Positions 24,268 to 32,848 of a stretch of 34,744 nt of DNA are shown here, one piece after another. Within the stretch, counting starts at the first letter, position 1; each line of letters starts with the position of its first letter. The translations under genes and the position numbers were made by a program. The notes under the pieces were generated by a model, which did no database searches, was not told the DNA's origin, and saw only the letters and a program-made list of their open reading frames with translations. Source of the DNA: Acidobacteriota bacterium (GTDB lineage: Bacteria > Acidobacteriota > Terriglobia > UBA7540); contig CADDZC010000041.1 in NCBI GenBank assembly GCA_902812365.1, positions 1-34,744 of the forward strand, read 5' to 3'.

Positions 24268-26199
24268 ATGGGCAAGATTATCGGGATTGACCTGGGCACG
24301 ACCAATTCCGTCGTGGCGGTGATGGAAGGTGGAGAACCCACTGTAATCCCCAATCCGGAAGGGTCGCGAACAACGCCGTCGGTGGTGGCGTTCACGAAGT
24401 CCGGGGAGCGTTTAGTGGGCCAAGCGGCGAAGCGGCAGGCGATTACTAACCCTGAGAATACGATTTACTCGATCAAGCGCTTTATGGGGCGCCGTTTCAG
24501 CGAGGTCCAAAACGAGATCAAGGCGGTGCCGTACAAGGTGGTAGCAGCTCCCAACGGCGACTGCCGGATTGTGGCCCAAGGCAAAGAGTATTCCCCGCAG
24601 GAGATCTCCGCCATGATCCTGCAGAAGATGAAGGACGCGGCGGAGCAATATTTGGGGGAGAAGGTGACGCAGGCCGTTATTACCGTACCGGCGTACTTCA
24701 ATGACGCTCAGCGCCAAGCGACCAAGGACGCGGGCAAGATCGCGGGGCTCGAGGTGCTGCGCATTGTCAACGAGCCGACGGCGGCGGCGCTGGCGTACGG
24801 GTTGGACAAGAAAAAGGATGAAACCATCGCCGTTTACGACTTCGGAGGAGGCACGTTTGACATCTCCATCCTGGAAGTGGGCGAGGGCGTGGTGGAAGTC
24901 AAATCCACCAACGGCGACACCCATCTGGGGGGCGACGACATCGACAAGCGCATCATGGACTGGATTGTGGAAGAGTTCCGCAAGGACCAGGGTATCGATC
25001 TTTCCAAAGACCGCATGGCCCTGCAGCGCCTCAAAGAAGCGGCGGAAAAGGCCAAGATGGAGCTCTCCACGGTGCTGGAGACTGAAATCAACTTGCCCTT
25101 CATCACGGCCGATGCTTCCGGCCCCAAGCACCTGGCCATGAAGCTGACCCGGGCCCGCTTCGAGCAGATGTGCGAAGACATCTTCCAGCGCTCGGTCGGT
25201 CCGGTCAAGCAGGCGCTTCAGGATGCGGGGCTGGGACCGGAAAAGATCGATGAGGTGGTGCTGGTCGGTGGATCGACGCGAATTCCCCGCATTCAGCAGA
25301 TTGTAAAGGACTTGTTCCATGGGAAGGAGCCTCATAAGGGAGTGAATCCGGATGAGGTGGTCGCCGTCGGAGCCGCCGTGCAAGCGGGGGTGCTGGGCGG
25401 AGAAGTGAAGGACTTGCTGCTGCTCGACGTGACCCCGCTGACGCTCGGCGTTGAAACGCTCGGCGGAGTGATGACGACGCTGATTCCGCGCAACACCACC
25501 ATCCCGACGCGCAAGAGCGAGATCTTCTCGACCGCGGCCGATAACCAAACCTCGGTCGAGATTCACGTCCTGCAAGGCGAGCGGCCTCTGGCCAAGGACA
25601 ACCGGACGCTCGGGAAATTCCACTTGGTTGGAATCCCGATGGCGCCGCGAGGCGTGCCCCAGATCGAGGTAACGTTCGACATCGACGCCAACGGCATCTT
25701 GAATGTTTCGGCCAAAGACCTGGGTACCGGGAAGGAGCAAAAGATCACCATCACCGCGTCGAGCGGCCTGACCAAGGAAGAGATCGAGCGCATGACGAGG
25801 GAAAGCGAGCTCCACGCGGAAGAGGATCGACGGCTGAAGGAGGAGATCGAGCTCAAGAACCGCGCCGACGCGATGGTGTATTCCACCGAGAAGATGCTGA
25901 AGGAGAACCGCGAGAAAATCTCCGACAGCGACGCCAAGAACATCGAAGCGGCCATTGAAGAGGCCAAGAAGGCCATTCAAGCGAGCGACAGTTCCAAGAT
26001 TACGGCGGCGGTGGAACGTCTGACACAAGCCTCGCACAAGCTGGCGGAGGCCATGTATAAGCATGCCGCGCCGAGCGGGGGCGGGGCGGCGGCAGGCGGG
26101 GCCGGAGCCGGAGCCAGCGCGCCCTCGGGCGGGGCGGCGAAGGCGGAGGGCGAAGTGATTGACGCCGAAGTCGTCGAGGATGAAAAGAAAAAGAGTTGA
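24268..26199 (+). CDS. dnaK: Hsp70 chaperone DnaK
   Basis: The 643-residue product is the ATP-driven chaperone that binds exposed hydrophobic segments of unfolded proteins with DnaJ and GrpE. The actin-like ATPase opens [20 protein letters not shown], and the second phosphate loop is [17 protein letters not shown]. The phrase [19 protein letters not shown] completes the nucleotide site. The interdomain linker is [20 protein letters not shown]. The C-terminal lid ends in a Gly/Ala-rich tail and [16 protein letters not shown], close to the EEV-type end. The ATG follows AAAGGAG. It heads the heat-shock locus, about 75 nt downstream of the predicted transcription start. No grpE lies in the window, so that partner must be encoded elsewhere. 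Confidence 0.98.
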   Translation: MGKIIGIDLGTTNSVVAVMEGGEPTVIPNPEGSRTTPSVVAFTKSGERLVGQAAKRQAITNPENTIYSIKRFMGRRFSEVQNEIKAVPYKVVAAPNGDCRIVAQGKEYSPQEISAMILQKMKDAAEQYLGEKVTQAVITVPAYFNDAQRQATKDAGKIAGLEVLRIVNEPTAAALAYGLDKKKDETIAVYDFGGGTFDISILEVGEGVVEVKSTNGDTHLGGDDIDKRIMDWIVEEFRKDQGIDLSKDRMALQRLKEAAEKAKMELSTVLETEINLPFITADASGPKHLAMKLTRARFEQMCEDIFQRSVGPVKQALQDAGLGPEKIDEVVLVGGSTRIPRIQQIVKDLFHGKEPHKGVNPDEVVAVGAAVQAGVLGGEVKDLLLLDVTPLTLGVETLGGVMTTLIPRNTTIPTRKSEIFSTAADNQTSVEIHVLQGERPLAKDNRTLGKFHLVGIPMAPRGVPQIEVTFDIDANGILNVSAKDLGTGKEQKITITASSGLTKEEIERMTRESELHAEEDRRLKEEIELKNRADAMVYSTEKMLKENREKISDSDAKNIEAAIEEAKKAIQASDSSKITAAVERLTQASHKLAEAMYKHAAPSGGGAAAGGAGAGASAPSGGAAKAEGEVIDAEVVEDEKKKS

Positions 26200-26253
26200 T
26201 GGTGGGAGGGGCGGAGCGCGCCTCTCACCGGCGAAAAGTCGCAGGAGAAAGGC

Positions 26254-26481
26254 ATGGAACCCAACGCCCAATTCTCAGCCGAACAGATCAAACATCGGGC
26301 CCACGTAGGGGTGGAATGCCCGCAATGCCACTTCCGGCAGTTCATGGAAGTGGATTTCGAACGACCCGAAGAGCTGAAGAGCTCTCCCTTGGCGGCAGAG
26401 ATTCGGGCGCACCTGGAAGCGTGGATGGCATCGCGCTGCCCCGATCACCTGGGAATCATCTCGCAGTTGAGCAAGAATTAG
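26254..26481 (+). CDS. 75-residue Cys-containing protein between dnaK and dnaJ
   Basis: The product carries VGVECPQCHFRQFMEVDFER, a CxxC knuckle followed by a His, then a charged helical half with one further Cys (MASRCPDHLGIISQLSKN). A C-x2-C-xn-C/H zinc or redox site is possible but incomplete by standard patterns. GGAGAAAGG lies just upstream of the ATG, 54 nt after the dnaK stop, so it is read with dnaK. Its place is where grpE often sits, but it has no resemblance to GrpE, which is much larger and coiled coil. I do not recognise the family. Its position suggests a role tied to the chaperone system or to redox or zinc stress, by inference only. Confidence 0.75.
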   Translation: MEPNAQFSAEQIKHRAHVGVECPQCHFRQFMEVDFERPEELKSSPLAAEIRAHLEAWMASRCPDHLGIISQLSKN

Positions 26482-26775
26482 GCGTCAAAAAAAGAAACCA
26501 AGGGGCTGGAGGACGAAAGGCAAGCCGGGAGGAGAGCGAGGGCTCGGAGAAGGCGCGGATGAGACGCGCTTGCTGAAGGTCACCCCGGTTGCATCACGCC
26601 GGGGTGAGCGGCTGCTGAAAGGCCGGGCCTGAGGGGGCGACGCTGGATGGGTATGCGGTGAGCCGCGGCACCCTGGCCTTCCCGGTGGCGCGACTGTGAG
26701 AGGGGGCGGGTGAATCGCTCGGGGGCATCTGCTCGGCGCACTCAAGTCCCCGCTCACGATTGATCTCAGGAAATT
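26482..26775. other. Long spacer within the heat-shock locus
   Basis: This 294-nt gap before dnaJ has no credible coding frame. It contains a perfect 8-bp inverted repeat CACCCCGG/CCGGGGTG at 26581-26606 with a 10-nt loop and no T-run, and a lone HAIR half-site ACTCAAG at 26740-26746 whose partner arm is poor. I found no -35/-10 pair, so whether dnaJ has its own promoter is open. Confidence 0.5.
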
Positions 26776-27969
26776 ATGCCTGTCGGCACCCAAAAAGATT
26801 ATTACGCGATCCTCGGCGTGGACCGCAACGCCAAGCCGGAGGAGATCAAGAAGGCGTATAAGCACCTGGCCCGCAAATATCATCCCGACTTAAACCCGGG
26901 CAACAAAGCGGCTGAAGAACGGTTTAAAGAAATTTCGGAAGCCTACGACGTGCTCGGCGACGAGAAGAAGCGGCAGGTCTACGATCAGTACGGCTTTTAC
27001 TCGGACAATATCCCCCCGGGTGGCTACGGAGCGGGTGCGAGCGCCGCGGGCGCTACCGCTCCCGGTGGATTTGATTTCTCCGGCTTCGATTTTTCCGACT
27101 TCGGCTTTCCGGAAGGCGAGCAGCGGGCGGGCGGCTTCGGTTCTTCGTTCCGGGATCTGTTTTCCCACATCTTCTCGCGCGGCGGACACGACGAATCCCC
27201 GGAAGGGCCGGTGCGGGGAACGGATCTCGAACATCACATGCGCCTGAGTTTTTGGGATGCCATTCGAGGCACGCAAGTCCGGATCAGTGTGGCGCGGAAC
27301 GAGCCGTGCGGAACCTGCAAGGGAACCGGGGACGGAAAGGGTCCGGCGACGGTGTGCGCCACCTGCGGGGGCAGCGGCAAGGTGTCGCGACAGGTGGGCG
27401 TGATGCAGTTTTCGGGCCCCTGCGCGGATTGCCGGGGCACGGGGCGGCGGAAGTCTCGCTGCCCCACATGCAACGGCAGTGGGGTGGTGCGGCGGCCGGA
27501 GACGTTTGAGGTGCGGATTCCGGCGGGAGTGGACACCGGTTCGCGCGTGCGGGTGCCGGGCAAAGGCAATGCGGGCGTGAACGGCGGTCCGCGCGGCGAC
27601 CTCATCATCATCACCGAGGTTGAGCCGCATCCGGTGTTTGAGCGCAAGGGCGACAATATTTATGTCAAAGTGCCGGTGACGGTGAGCGAGGCGGCGCTGG
27701 GGGCGAAGGTGGAGGTTCCCACCATCGACGGGCCCAGCACGATCAAGATTCCTCCCGGAACGCAGAGCGGGCAGAAATTGCGGCTGCGCGGCAAGGGAGC
27801 GCCGTCGCTGCGCGGCGACGTGCGCGGCGACGAATTTGTTGAGGTTCAGGTTGTGGTTCCGGCGGCCCGCGATGAGCGGACGCGGGAACTTTTGCGCGAG
27901 CTGGCCAAGTTGAACGGCGAAAACCCGCGCGCCGAGTTGCTGCGGCAAGCGGCGGCGGTGAGGCGCTAG
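26776..27969 (+). CDS. dnaJ: Co-chaperone DnaJ (type I Hsp40)
   Basis: The 397-residue product stimulates DnaK ATPase activity and delivers substrates. The J-domain has [20 protein letters not shown] and the invariant HPD at residues 36-38. A Gly/Phe-rich linker covers about 75-135 ([19 protein letters not shown]). The zinc-binding region has four CxxCxGxG repeats: [24 protein letters not shown] and CPTCNGSG, about residues 178-240. The two C-terminal peptide-binding domains follow ([20 protein letters not shown]). This is a complete type I protein, a little longer than usual because of the linker. AGGA precedes the ATG. It is separated from the 75-residue gene by a long spacer and followed by hspR. 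Confidence 0.96.
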   Translation: MPVGTQKDYYAILGVDRNAKPEEIKKAYKHLARKYHPDLNPGNKAAEERFKEISEAYDVLGDEKKRQVYDQYGFYSDNIPPGGYGAGASAAGATAPGGFDFSGFDFSDFGFPEGEQRAGGFGSSFRDLFSHIFSRGGHDESPEGPVRGTDLEHHMRLSFWDAIRGTQVRISVARNEPCGTCKGTGDGKGPATVCATCGGSGKVSRQVGVMQFSGPCADCRGTGRRKSRCPTCNGSGVVRRPETFEVRIPAGVDTGSRVRVPGKGNAGVNGGPRGDLIIITEVEPHPVFERKGDNIYVKVPVTVSEAALGAKVEVPTIDGPSTIKIPPGTQSGQKLRLRGKGAPSLRGDVRGDEFVEVQVVVPAARDERTRELLRELAKLNGENPRAELLRQAAAVRR

Positions 27970-28135
27970 CAAAGGCCAGGGGAAAGCCGCCGGTCGGGCG
28001 GGGCCGGTAAGGTACCCGGCGCGCCCGAAAGGGCGTGGCAGCTCGATCGCCACCAACGAAACTCGCCCAGGTTGACGAAAACCGGCGGGTCAGAGGTGGG
28101 GAGAACGTATCGCCTCCCACTGAACCGTGAAAATT

Positions 28136-28546
28136 ATGCCACGGAAACGTGCCAAATCGGGCGGGAAGGCCGGCTACATGATTAGCGCGGTGGCCGAGAT
28201 GTATAACCTCCACCCGCAGACGCTGCGCCTCTACGAGCGCGAAGGCCTGCTGATTCCTTCCCGCAGCCAGGGTAACACCCGCCTTTATACCCAAGAAGAC
28301 CTCCGGCGGCTCGAAATCATTCTGAAGTTGACGCGCGAGTTGGGCGTCAATCTGGCGGGAACCGAGATCATCCTCAACATGCGCGATCGCATGGAAGAGA
28401 TGCAGAAAGAGATGAGAGCGTTTATCGAGTACGTGCGCCAGCGGCTCGAGATGGCCCCTCCGAGCGAGTCCGACGAGACGGCCGAGAACGCCCTGGTTCA
28501 CGTGCCGCCGCGATTTCTGACCCGGCCGCGCGCGCGCCAGGGCTAA
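28136..28546 (+). CDS. hspR: MerR-family heat-shock repressor HspR
   Basis: The 136-residue product is a MerR-type helix-turn-helix repressor of the HspR group, known in Streptomyces, Mycobacterium and Helicobacter to repress dnaK operons through HAIR sites, often with DnaK as co-repressor. The signature opening YMISAVAEMYNLHPQTLRLY is followed by EREGLLIPSRSQGNTRLYTQ and EDLRRLEIILKLTRELGVNL. A helical dimerisation arm (NMRDRMEEMQKEMRAFIEYV) and a polar tail complete it. It is the last gene of the dnaK locus, and the dnaK promoter carries a HAIR-like site, so autoregulation is likely. The start is uncertain: neither the GTG at 28127 nor the ATG at 28136 has a good ribosome site. A GTGGGG/TCCCAC stem at 28096-28120 lies just upstream. 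Confidence 0.92.
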   Translation: MPRKRAKSGGKAGYMISAVAEMYNLHPQTLRLYEREGLLIPSRSQGNTRLYTQEDLRRLEIILKLTRELGVNLAGTEIILNMRDRMEEMQKEMRAFIEYVRQRLEMAPPSESDETAENALVHVPPRFLTRPRARQG

Positions 28547-29086
28547 GACGCCGGCGAGAAGTTTCAGGCCGCGTTTCCCTGGCCCCTGCTGAGCCGCACA
28601 TCGTTTCCGTCAATTTCCCTCGGCACTCCCAGCCGTCCACCCCGCCGCTCGCTGACGCCGCCGGACGAAAACAGGTCCCGTTTTTCCAAGCCCCAACCGT
28701 GCGGATGGATTAGAATAGGCGGCAGCGTTGTTTCCGGGACGCCCACAGGCTGGCCGCTGGCGTGCCGGATGGCCGGAGGCTGAGAAGAGAGGTGCGCATG
28801 CGGGCGCCGTCAGGGGGTGCTTGCCGAGGGGGCGTGTGGCCGACGCCGCCCAGCGGCGAAACTTCGCGAATCTTCGTTGCTAAAGAAACTTTTTGCTGAA
28901 ACTTTTGCGAATCGTGCGCCGTATTATAGGATAAGTGGTGGCTGACACCGGCCTGGATCACCCGGGCAGGGGCCGCTGGCCAGGATGGCGGTGAGAACAG
29001 CCGGAATCCGAGACCGGACTCGAAACGGATGGGCTGAGCTTACGTCTTACGGATGGAGTGCCTGAGCTTCGGAGGAGTGGACAATC
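28547..29086. other. Intergenic region upstream of the macAB-like operon
   Basis: This 540-nt gap follows hspR. No coding frame or RNA gene is recognisable in the first 300 nt. The second half has an AT-richer stretch at 28855-28935 with repeated GAAACTT motifs and a TATTAT box, described separately, which is the likely control region of the exporter operon. The remaining about 150 nt to the macA-like ATG would be an untranslated leader without a clear structure. Confidence 0.5.
28858..28927 (+). promoter_or_regulatory. Repeated GAAACTT boxes and -10 element before the exporter operon
   Basis: GAAACTT occurs at 28858-28864, 28885-28891 and 28898-28904. The first and third copies continue as GAAACTT-C-GCGAATC and GAAACTT-TT-GCGAATC, so the longer unit repeats 40-41 nt apart. 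TATTAT at 28922-28927 is a good -10 box, but the hexamer 17 nt upstream (AAACTT) is a poor -35 and is itself part of the third repeat. This layout suits an activator-dependent promoter. Confidence 0.5.
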
Positions 29087-30649
29087 ATGGCTCTCAGCAC
29101 CAAGACTTTGCTAGAGGACACGCCCACGCACGCCGTGGCGGAAGAATCCACGCGCCGCGAGGTAGCGCTTCCGCCCCGGCGGGCGAAGGGGAAGTCGAAG
29201 ACAAAGGCGATCTCGATCGTGGCGGGGGCGGTGGCGCTCGCCATTCTGGTGGTCGTTGGAATCGAGTGGAGCAAGCGGGGGCAGGTGACGGTGCAGACCG
29301 GCCAGGTGGCAAGGCAGGATTTAGCCGCCATCGTCACGGCTTCCGGGCAGATCGAGCCGCCGCCCGAGAAGCTGGCCAACGTCAACGCCAACTCCTTCGG
29401 CAAGATCACCGGGCTTTACGTCAAAGAAGGTGACACGGTGAAGAAAGGGCAGCTTCTGCTGCGGACGGAAGACGTGCAGCAGTCGGCCAGCGTGGAGGCC
29501 CAGCAGGCGGCCATTCGGACCGCCCAGGCGGACGTTGAGGCCCAGAACGCCAATGTGGAGTCGGCCGCCGCCAATCTGAAGACGGCGGAGGCCAACTTGG
29601 CGCAGGCGCAGGCGAAACTCAAGGACGCCAGCGACCAGTTTCAGCGCGATCAGCTAGGCCTGAAAGAGCAGATTATTTCGCAGCAGCAATTCGATACGAG
29701 CTTGAGCAATTATGAAGTGGCCAAGGCCGCCATGCAGTCGGCCGAAGCGCAGCTCGCGCAGAGCAAGGCGCAGTATCAGCAGGCGATTTACAACCGCGAC
29801 ATGTCGCGGGCCCGGCTGAGGCAGGCGCAGGCGCAATTGCTGGGCTTGCAGAACCAGTTGCAGCAGACGATCTACACCTCGCCGATCAACGGAATCATCA
29901 CCTCCCTGCCCGTGCATCTGGGTGAAAACGTTGTGCCCGGCATCCAAAACCAGGTGGGCAGCGTCCTCTTCCAGGTCTCCGACCTGTCGACGATCACGGC
30001 CGAGGTGATGGTTGACGAAACGGACATCGTCAACATCCGGCTGGGGCAGCCGGCGGAAGTGCAGATTGATGCCATTCCCAATAAGAGTTTTAGCGGCAAG
30101 GTGACGGAAATCGGGCAGAGCGCCGTCAGCAGCACCACCGGGCAGACGACGACTGCGTCCACGGCCAGCAGCGCCACGGCCAATCAGGAGGCGAAGGAAT
30201 TCAAGGTGGTGGTGACGCTGGACAGTCCGCCGCCGGGCCTGCGGCCGGGCCTTTCGGCGACGGCGAGGGTCACGACGGCGACCCGCAAGGATGCGGTGAC
30301 GGTGCCCATTCAAGCGTTGACCATCCGCACGCGCGGGGAGCTCGAATCGAACCCGGCGAAGCGGCCGCCGGGCCGGGCGGTGGCCGCCGCTCCCATCACC
30401 GAAAAAGAGAAGGAGCGGTTGAAGGAAGAGTTGCAGGGCGTGTTCGTGGTGCGGAACCAGCGGGCCGTGTTCGTGCCCGTCAAAACCGGCATTATGGGCG
30501 AGACCAACGTCGAGATTTTGGATGGCGTGAAGCCCGGGGATACAATCGTCACCGGCCCCTTCCAGGTGCTTCGCACCTTAAAGAACAACTCGAAGGTGAA
30601 GGTGGATAACAGCGGCGGCGGTCAGCCGAAGCCGGCATCATCTTCGTAG
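29087..30649 (+). CDS. MacA-like periplasmic adaptor (HlyD/RND membrane fusion family)
   Basis: The 520-residue product is the adaptor of a MacAB-type exporter. After a 41-residue cytoplasmic stretch comes one membrane anchor at about 42-60 (AISIVAGAVALAILVVVGI). The two lipoyl halves are ANVNANSFGKITGLYVKEGD (about 97-116) and YTSPINGIITSLPVHLGENV (about 263-282). A long coiled coil separates them (about 130-260, AANLKTAEANLAQAQAKLKD), suited to meeting a TolC channel. Beta-barrel and membrane-proximal domains follow (LVLTLDSPPPGLRPGLSATA-like region, then VFVPVKTGIMGETNVEILDG). A 35-residue Ser/Thr/Ala-rich insertion lies in the beta-barrel (SSTTGQTTTASTASSATANQ). GGAGGAG precedes the ATG. 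It is the first gene of a four-gene operon. No tolC is included; one lies far to the left at 720-2183. Confidence 0.92.
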   Translation: MALSTKTLLEDTPTHAVAEESTRREVALPPRRAKGKSKTKAISIVAGAVALAILVVVGIEWSKRGQVTVQTGQVARQDLAAIVTASGQIEPPPEKLANVNANSFGKITGLYVKEGDTVKKGQLLLRTEDVQQSASVEAQQAAIRTAQADVEAQNANVESAAANLKTAEANLAQAQAKLKDASDQFQRDQLGLKEQIISQQQFDTSLSNYEVAKAAMQSAEAQLAQSKAQYQQAIYNRDMSRARLRQAQAQLLGLQNQLQQTIYTSPINGIITSLPVHLGENVVPGIQNQVGSVLFQVSDLSTITAEVMVDETDIVNIRLGQPAEVQIDAIPNKSFSGKVTEIGQSAVSSTTGQTTTASTASSATANQEAKEFKVVVTLDSPPPGLRPGLSATARVTTATRKDAVTVPIQALTIRTRGELESNPAKRPPGRAVAAAPITEKEKERLKEELQGVFVVRNQRAVFVPVKTGIMGETNVEILDGVKPGDTIVTGPFQVLRTLKNNSKVKVDNSGGGQPKPASSS

Positions 30650-30697
30650 CGCCAACGGAGGCCGGGTCGGCGGCTTTCAGGGAATGAAGGATCAAAC

Positions 30698-31438
30698 ATG
30701 GGATCACAAGTGGCTCCAGCTCTCGGCCGCGACGTTGAAGGCGCGGCCCCGAGTGTGATCATCAAAACCGAGGATTTGTGGAAGACCTATGACATGGGGG
30801 CGATTCAGGTCAATGCTCTTTGCGGGGTCTCTTTTCAGATTGAGCGGGGCGAGTATGTGGCCATCATGGGCCCGTCGGGGTCGGGGAAATCCACGCTGAT
30901 GAATCTGATCGGCTGCCTGGACACCCCGACGCGGGGAGAGTATTGGCTGAACGGCCGGCGGGTGAGCGAGCTGACGGACGACGAGCTGGCCTATATCCGC
31001 AACAAGGAAATCGGCTTCGTTTTCCAAACCTTTAACCTGCTGTCCCGGGCTACGGCTCTCCACAACGTCGAGCTGCCGCTGATCTACAACGGTACCCCGG
31101 CCGCCGAGCGGCGGGCGCGGGCCGAGGAGGCGTTGCGCACGGTGGAGCTGGGCGACCGGATGGAGCATAAGCCCAATGAGTTGTCGGGCGGCCAGCGCCA
31201 ACGGGTCGCCATTGCTCGCGCTCTGGTCAACCGGCCGTCGATTATTCTCGCCGACGAGCCCACCGGCAACCTGGACACGGCGACCGGGGATGAAATCATG
31301 GCGCTGTTTGACCGCTTGAACGCTTCCGGCAACACCATCGTCCTCGTCACCCACGAACACGATATCGCCGCCCGCGCCCGGCGCATCATTCACATTCGGG
31401 ATGGCAAGGTGGCCCGCGACGAGAAAACCGGGCGTTAA
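30698..31438 (+). CDS. MacB/LolD-type ABC transporter ATP-binding protein
   Basis: The 246-residue product powers the exporter from the cytoplasmic face. It has Walker [10 protein letters not shown] (about residues 58-66), the Q-loop [20 protein letters not shown], the signature [15 protein letters not shown] (about 162), Walker [21 protein letters not shown] and the switch His in VTHEHD. The phrase [13 protein letters not shown]-like and EPTGNLD are typical of the MacB/LolD/FtsE type VII group. A 20-residue polar N-terminal extension precedes the fold. It starts 48 nt after the adaptor gene. In E. coli MacB this domain is fused to its permease, while here it is separate and followed by two permease genes. 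Confidence 0.95.
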   Translation: MGSQVAPALGRDVEGAAPSVIIKTEDLWKTYDMGAIQVNALCGVSFQIERGEYVAIMGPSGSGKSTLMNLIGCLDTPTRGEYWLNGRRVSELTDDELAYIRNKEIGFVFQTFNLLSRATALHNVELPLIYNGTPAAERRARAEEALRTVELGDRMEHKPNELSGGQRQRVAIARALVNRPSIILADEPTGNLDTATGDEIMALFDRLNASGNTIVLVTHEHDIAARARRIIHIRDGKVARDEKTGR

Positions 31439-31505
31439 CGATTGCGCCCGGAGACTCAAGCCGGGCCATCGCGCCCCACGTCAGGGCTCCGAGACGGGGG
31501 ATTCG

Positions 31506-32798
31506 GTGGCTGTTTTCAGCCCAGCTCAGATTTTGGCTCGGCGTGGCCGGCGCCGGGCGGCAACGAGCGTTTGGGTGACCGCCCGCGAGGCGTTCTGGAT
31601 TGCCATCGAGGCACTCCGGGCCCACAAGCTGCGATCTTTCCTCACCTTGCTGGGGGTTGTCATCGCGACGACCACGCTGATCGTGGTGATGTCGGTCATC
31701 AACGGCATGAACCTGTACATTGCCACCCACATCGCCAATCTGGGCGCCAATGTCTTCATCCTCGATCAATTCAACTGGGCAACCAGTGACGAGGAATGGC
31801 TGAAGGAGCGGCGGCGCAACAAGCCGATCAAGCTGGAGGATTATTCTTTTCTGAAAGAAAACCTGCGCGGCTATAAAAACATCGGCGCGACGGCGTGGTT
31901 CCGGAACTCATTCGCGGTCCGATACGAGGGGCGCGCCATGTACGACGTTCAGATTCGCGGCGAAACACCCAGCATGATTGATATGGAACAGGAGCAGGTG
32001 GGGACGGGGCGATACTTTTCTCAGGCCGAGTACGAGCACAGTGCGCCCGTCTGCTTCATCGGTCGCGACCTCGTGGACGAGTTTTTCCCGAATGTGGACC
32101 CGCTCGGCAAGGTGATCGAAGTCGACGGACTACCGTTTCGAATCGTGGGGGTGGCGCAAAAGATCGGGAAGACTCTGGGTCAGAGTCAGGACGATTTTGC
32201 CCAGATACCGCTCACGACGCTGCAGAAGTTTTATAGCGCCCGCCCGCGGCTCCAGGTGCACGTGCAAGCCGGGAATGCCGGCCAGATGTTGGAGCTCGAG
32301 GACCAGGTTCGGGCTCTGATGCGGGCCCGCCATCATATTTCTTACCAGCAAACGGACGACTTTGGCATCAACGCTTCGCAGACGATCATGGGTTTATGGG
32401 AGCGGCTGACGGGCTCGCTCTTCGCCATTACGATCGGCATTCTGGCGGTGTTCATGGTTGTGGGAGGCATCGTCATTATGAACATCATGTTGGCCAGCGT
32501 CACCGAACGCACGCATGAGATTGGCATTCGCAAGTCGCTCGGGGCCCGCCGTCGAGATATCCTGATGCAATTTGTCATCGAATCTGGGGTGATGGCGGGT
32601 GCGGGGGGAGTGATCGGCGTGGCGCTTGCGCTCATCATCGCCAAGCTGGTGGACATGGTCTTTACCGCCTCGGTGCCGCTGAACGCCGTGCTGGCGGGGC
32701 TGATGTTGTCGACGGGGGTCGGCTTGTTCTTTGGGATTTATCCGGCTAACCGGGCGTCGAAGCTGGATCCAATTGAGGCCCTGCGAACCGAAGCTTAG
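31506..32798 (+). CDS. FtsX/MacB-family ABC permease, first of two
   Basis: The 430-residue product is a type VII ABC permease with four membrane helices: one near the N-terminus (RSFLTLLGVVIATTTLIVVM) and three at the C-terminus (SLFAITIGILAVFMVVGGIV; VMAGAGGVIGVALALIIAKL; AVLAGLMLSTGVGLFFGIYP). Between them lies a large periplasmic MacB-PCD-type domain. The coupling region TERTHEIGIRKSLGARRRDI and the closing PANRASKLDPIEALRTEA are family signatures. I chose the GTG at 31506 because GGGGGA lies just upstream; the frame stays open to 31401 inside the ATPase gene, which would add 35 residues that look like out-of-frame translation. A further GTG at 31572 is possible. It probably pairs with the next gene product. 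Confidence 0.9.
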   Translation: MAVFSPAQILARRGRRRAATSVWVTAREAFWIAIEALRAHKLRSFLTLLGVVIATTTLIVVMSVINGMNLYIATHIANLGANVFILDQFNWATSDEEWLKERRRNKPIKLEDYSFLKENLRGYKNIGATAWFRNSFAVRYEGRAMYDVQIRGETPSMIDMEQEQVGTGRYFSQAEYEHSAPVCFIGRDLVDEFFPNVDPLGKVIEVDGLPFRIVGVAQKIGKTLGQSQDDFAQIPLTTLQKFYSARPRLQVHVQAGNAGQMLELEDQVRALMRARHHISYQQTDDFGINASQTIMGLWERLTGSLFAITIGILAVFMVVGGIVIMNIMLASVTERTHEIGIRKSLGARRRDILMQFVIESGVMAGAGGVIGVALALIIAKLVDMVFTASVPLNAVLAGLMLSTGVGLFFGIYPANRASKLDPIEALRTEA

Positions 32799-32848
32799 CC
32801 GTTCGGGACCGCGGTGTTGCCGCGGTCCGGCGTCGCCTGATACTTCCG

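Noticed and set aside
26740-26746. ACTCAAG, a perfect HAIR half-site upstream of dnaJ
   Set aside because: The partner arm at the required spacing (CATCTGC) matches only 3 of 7 consensus positions, so a functional HspR site is unlikely.
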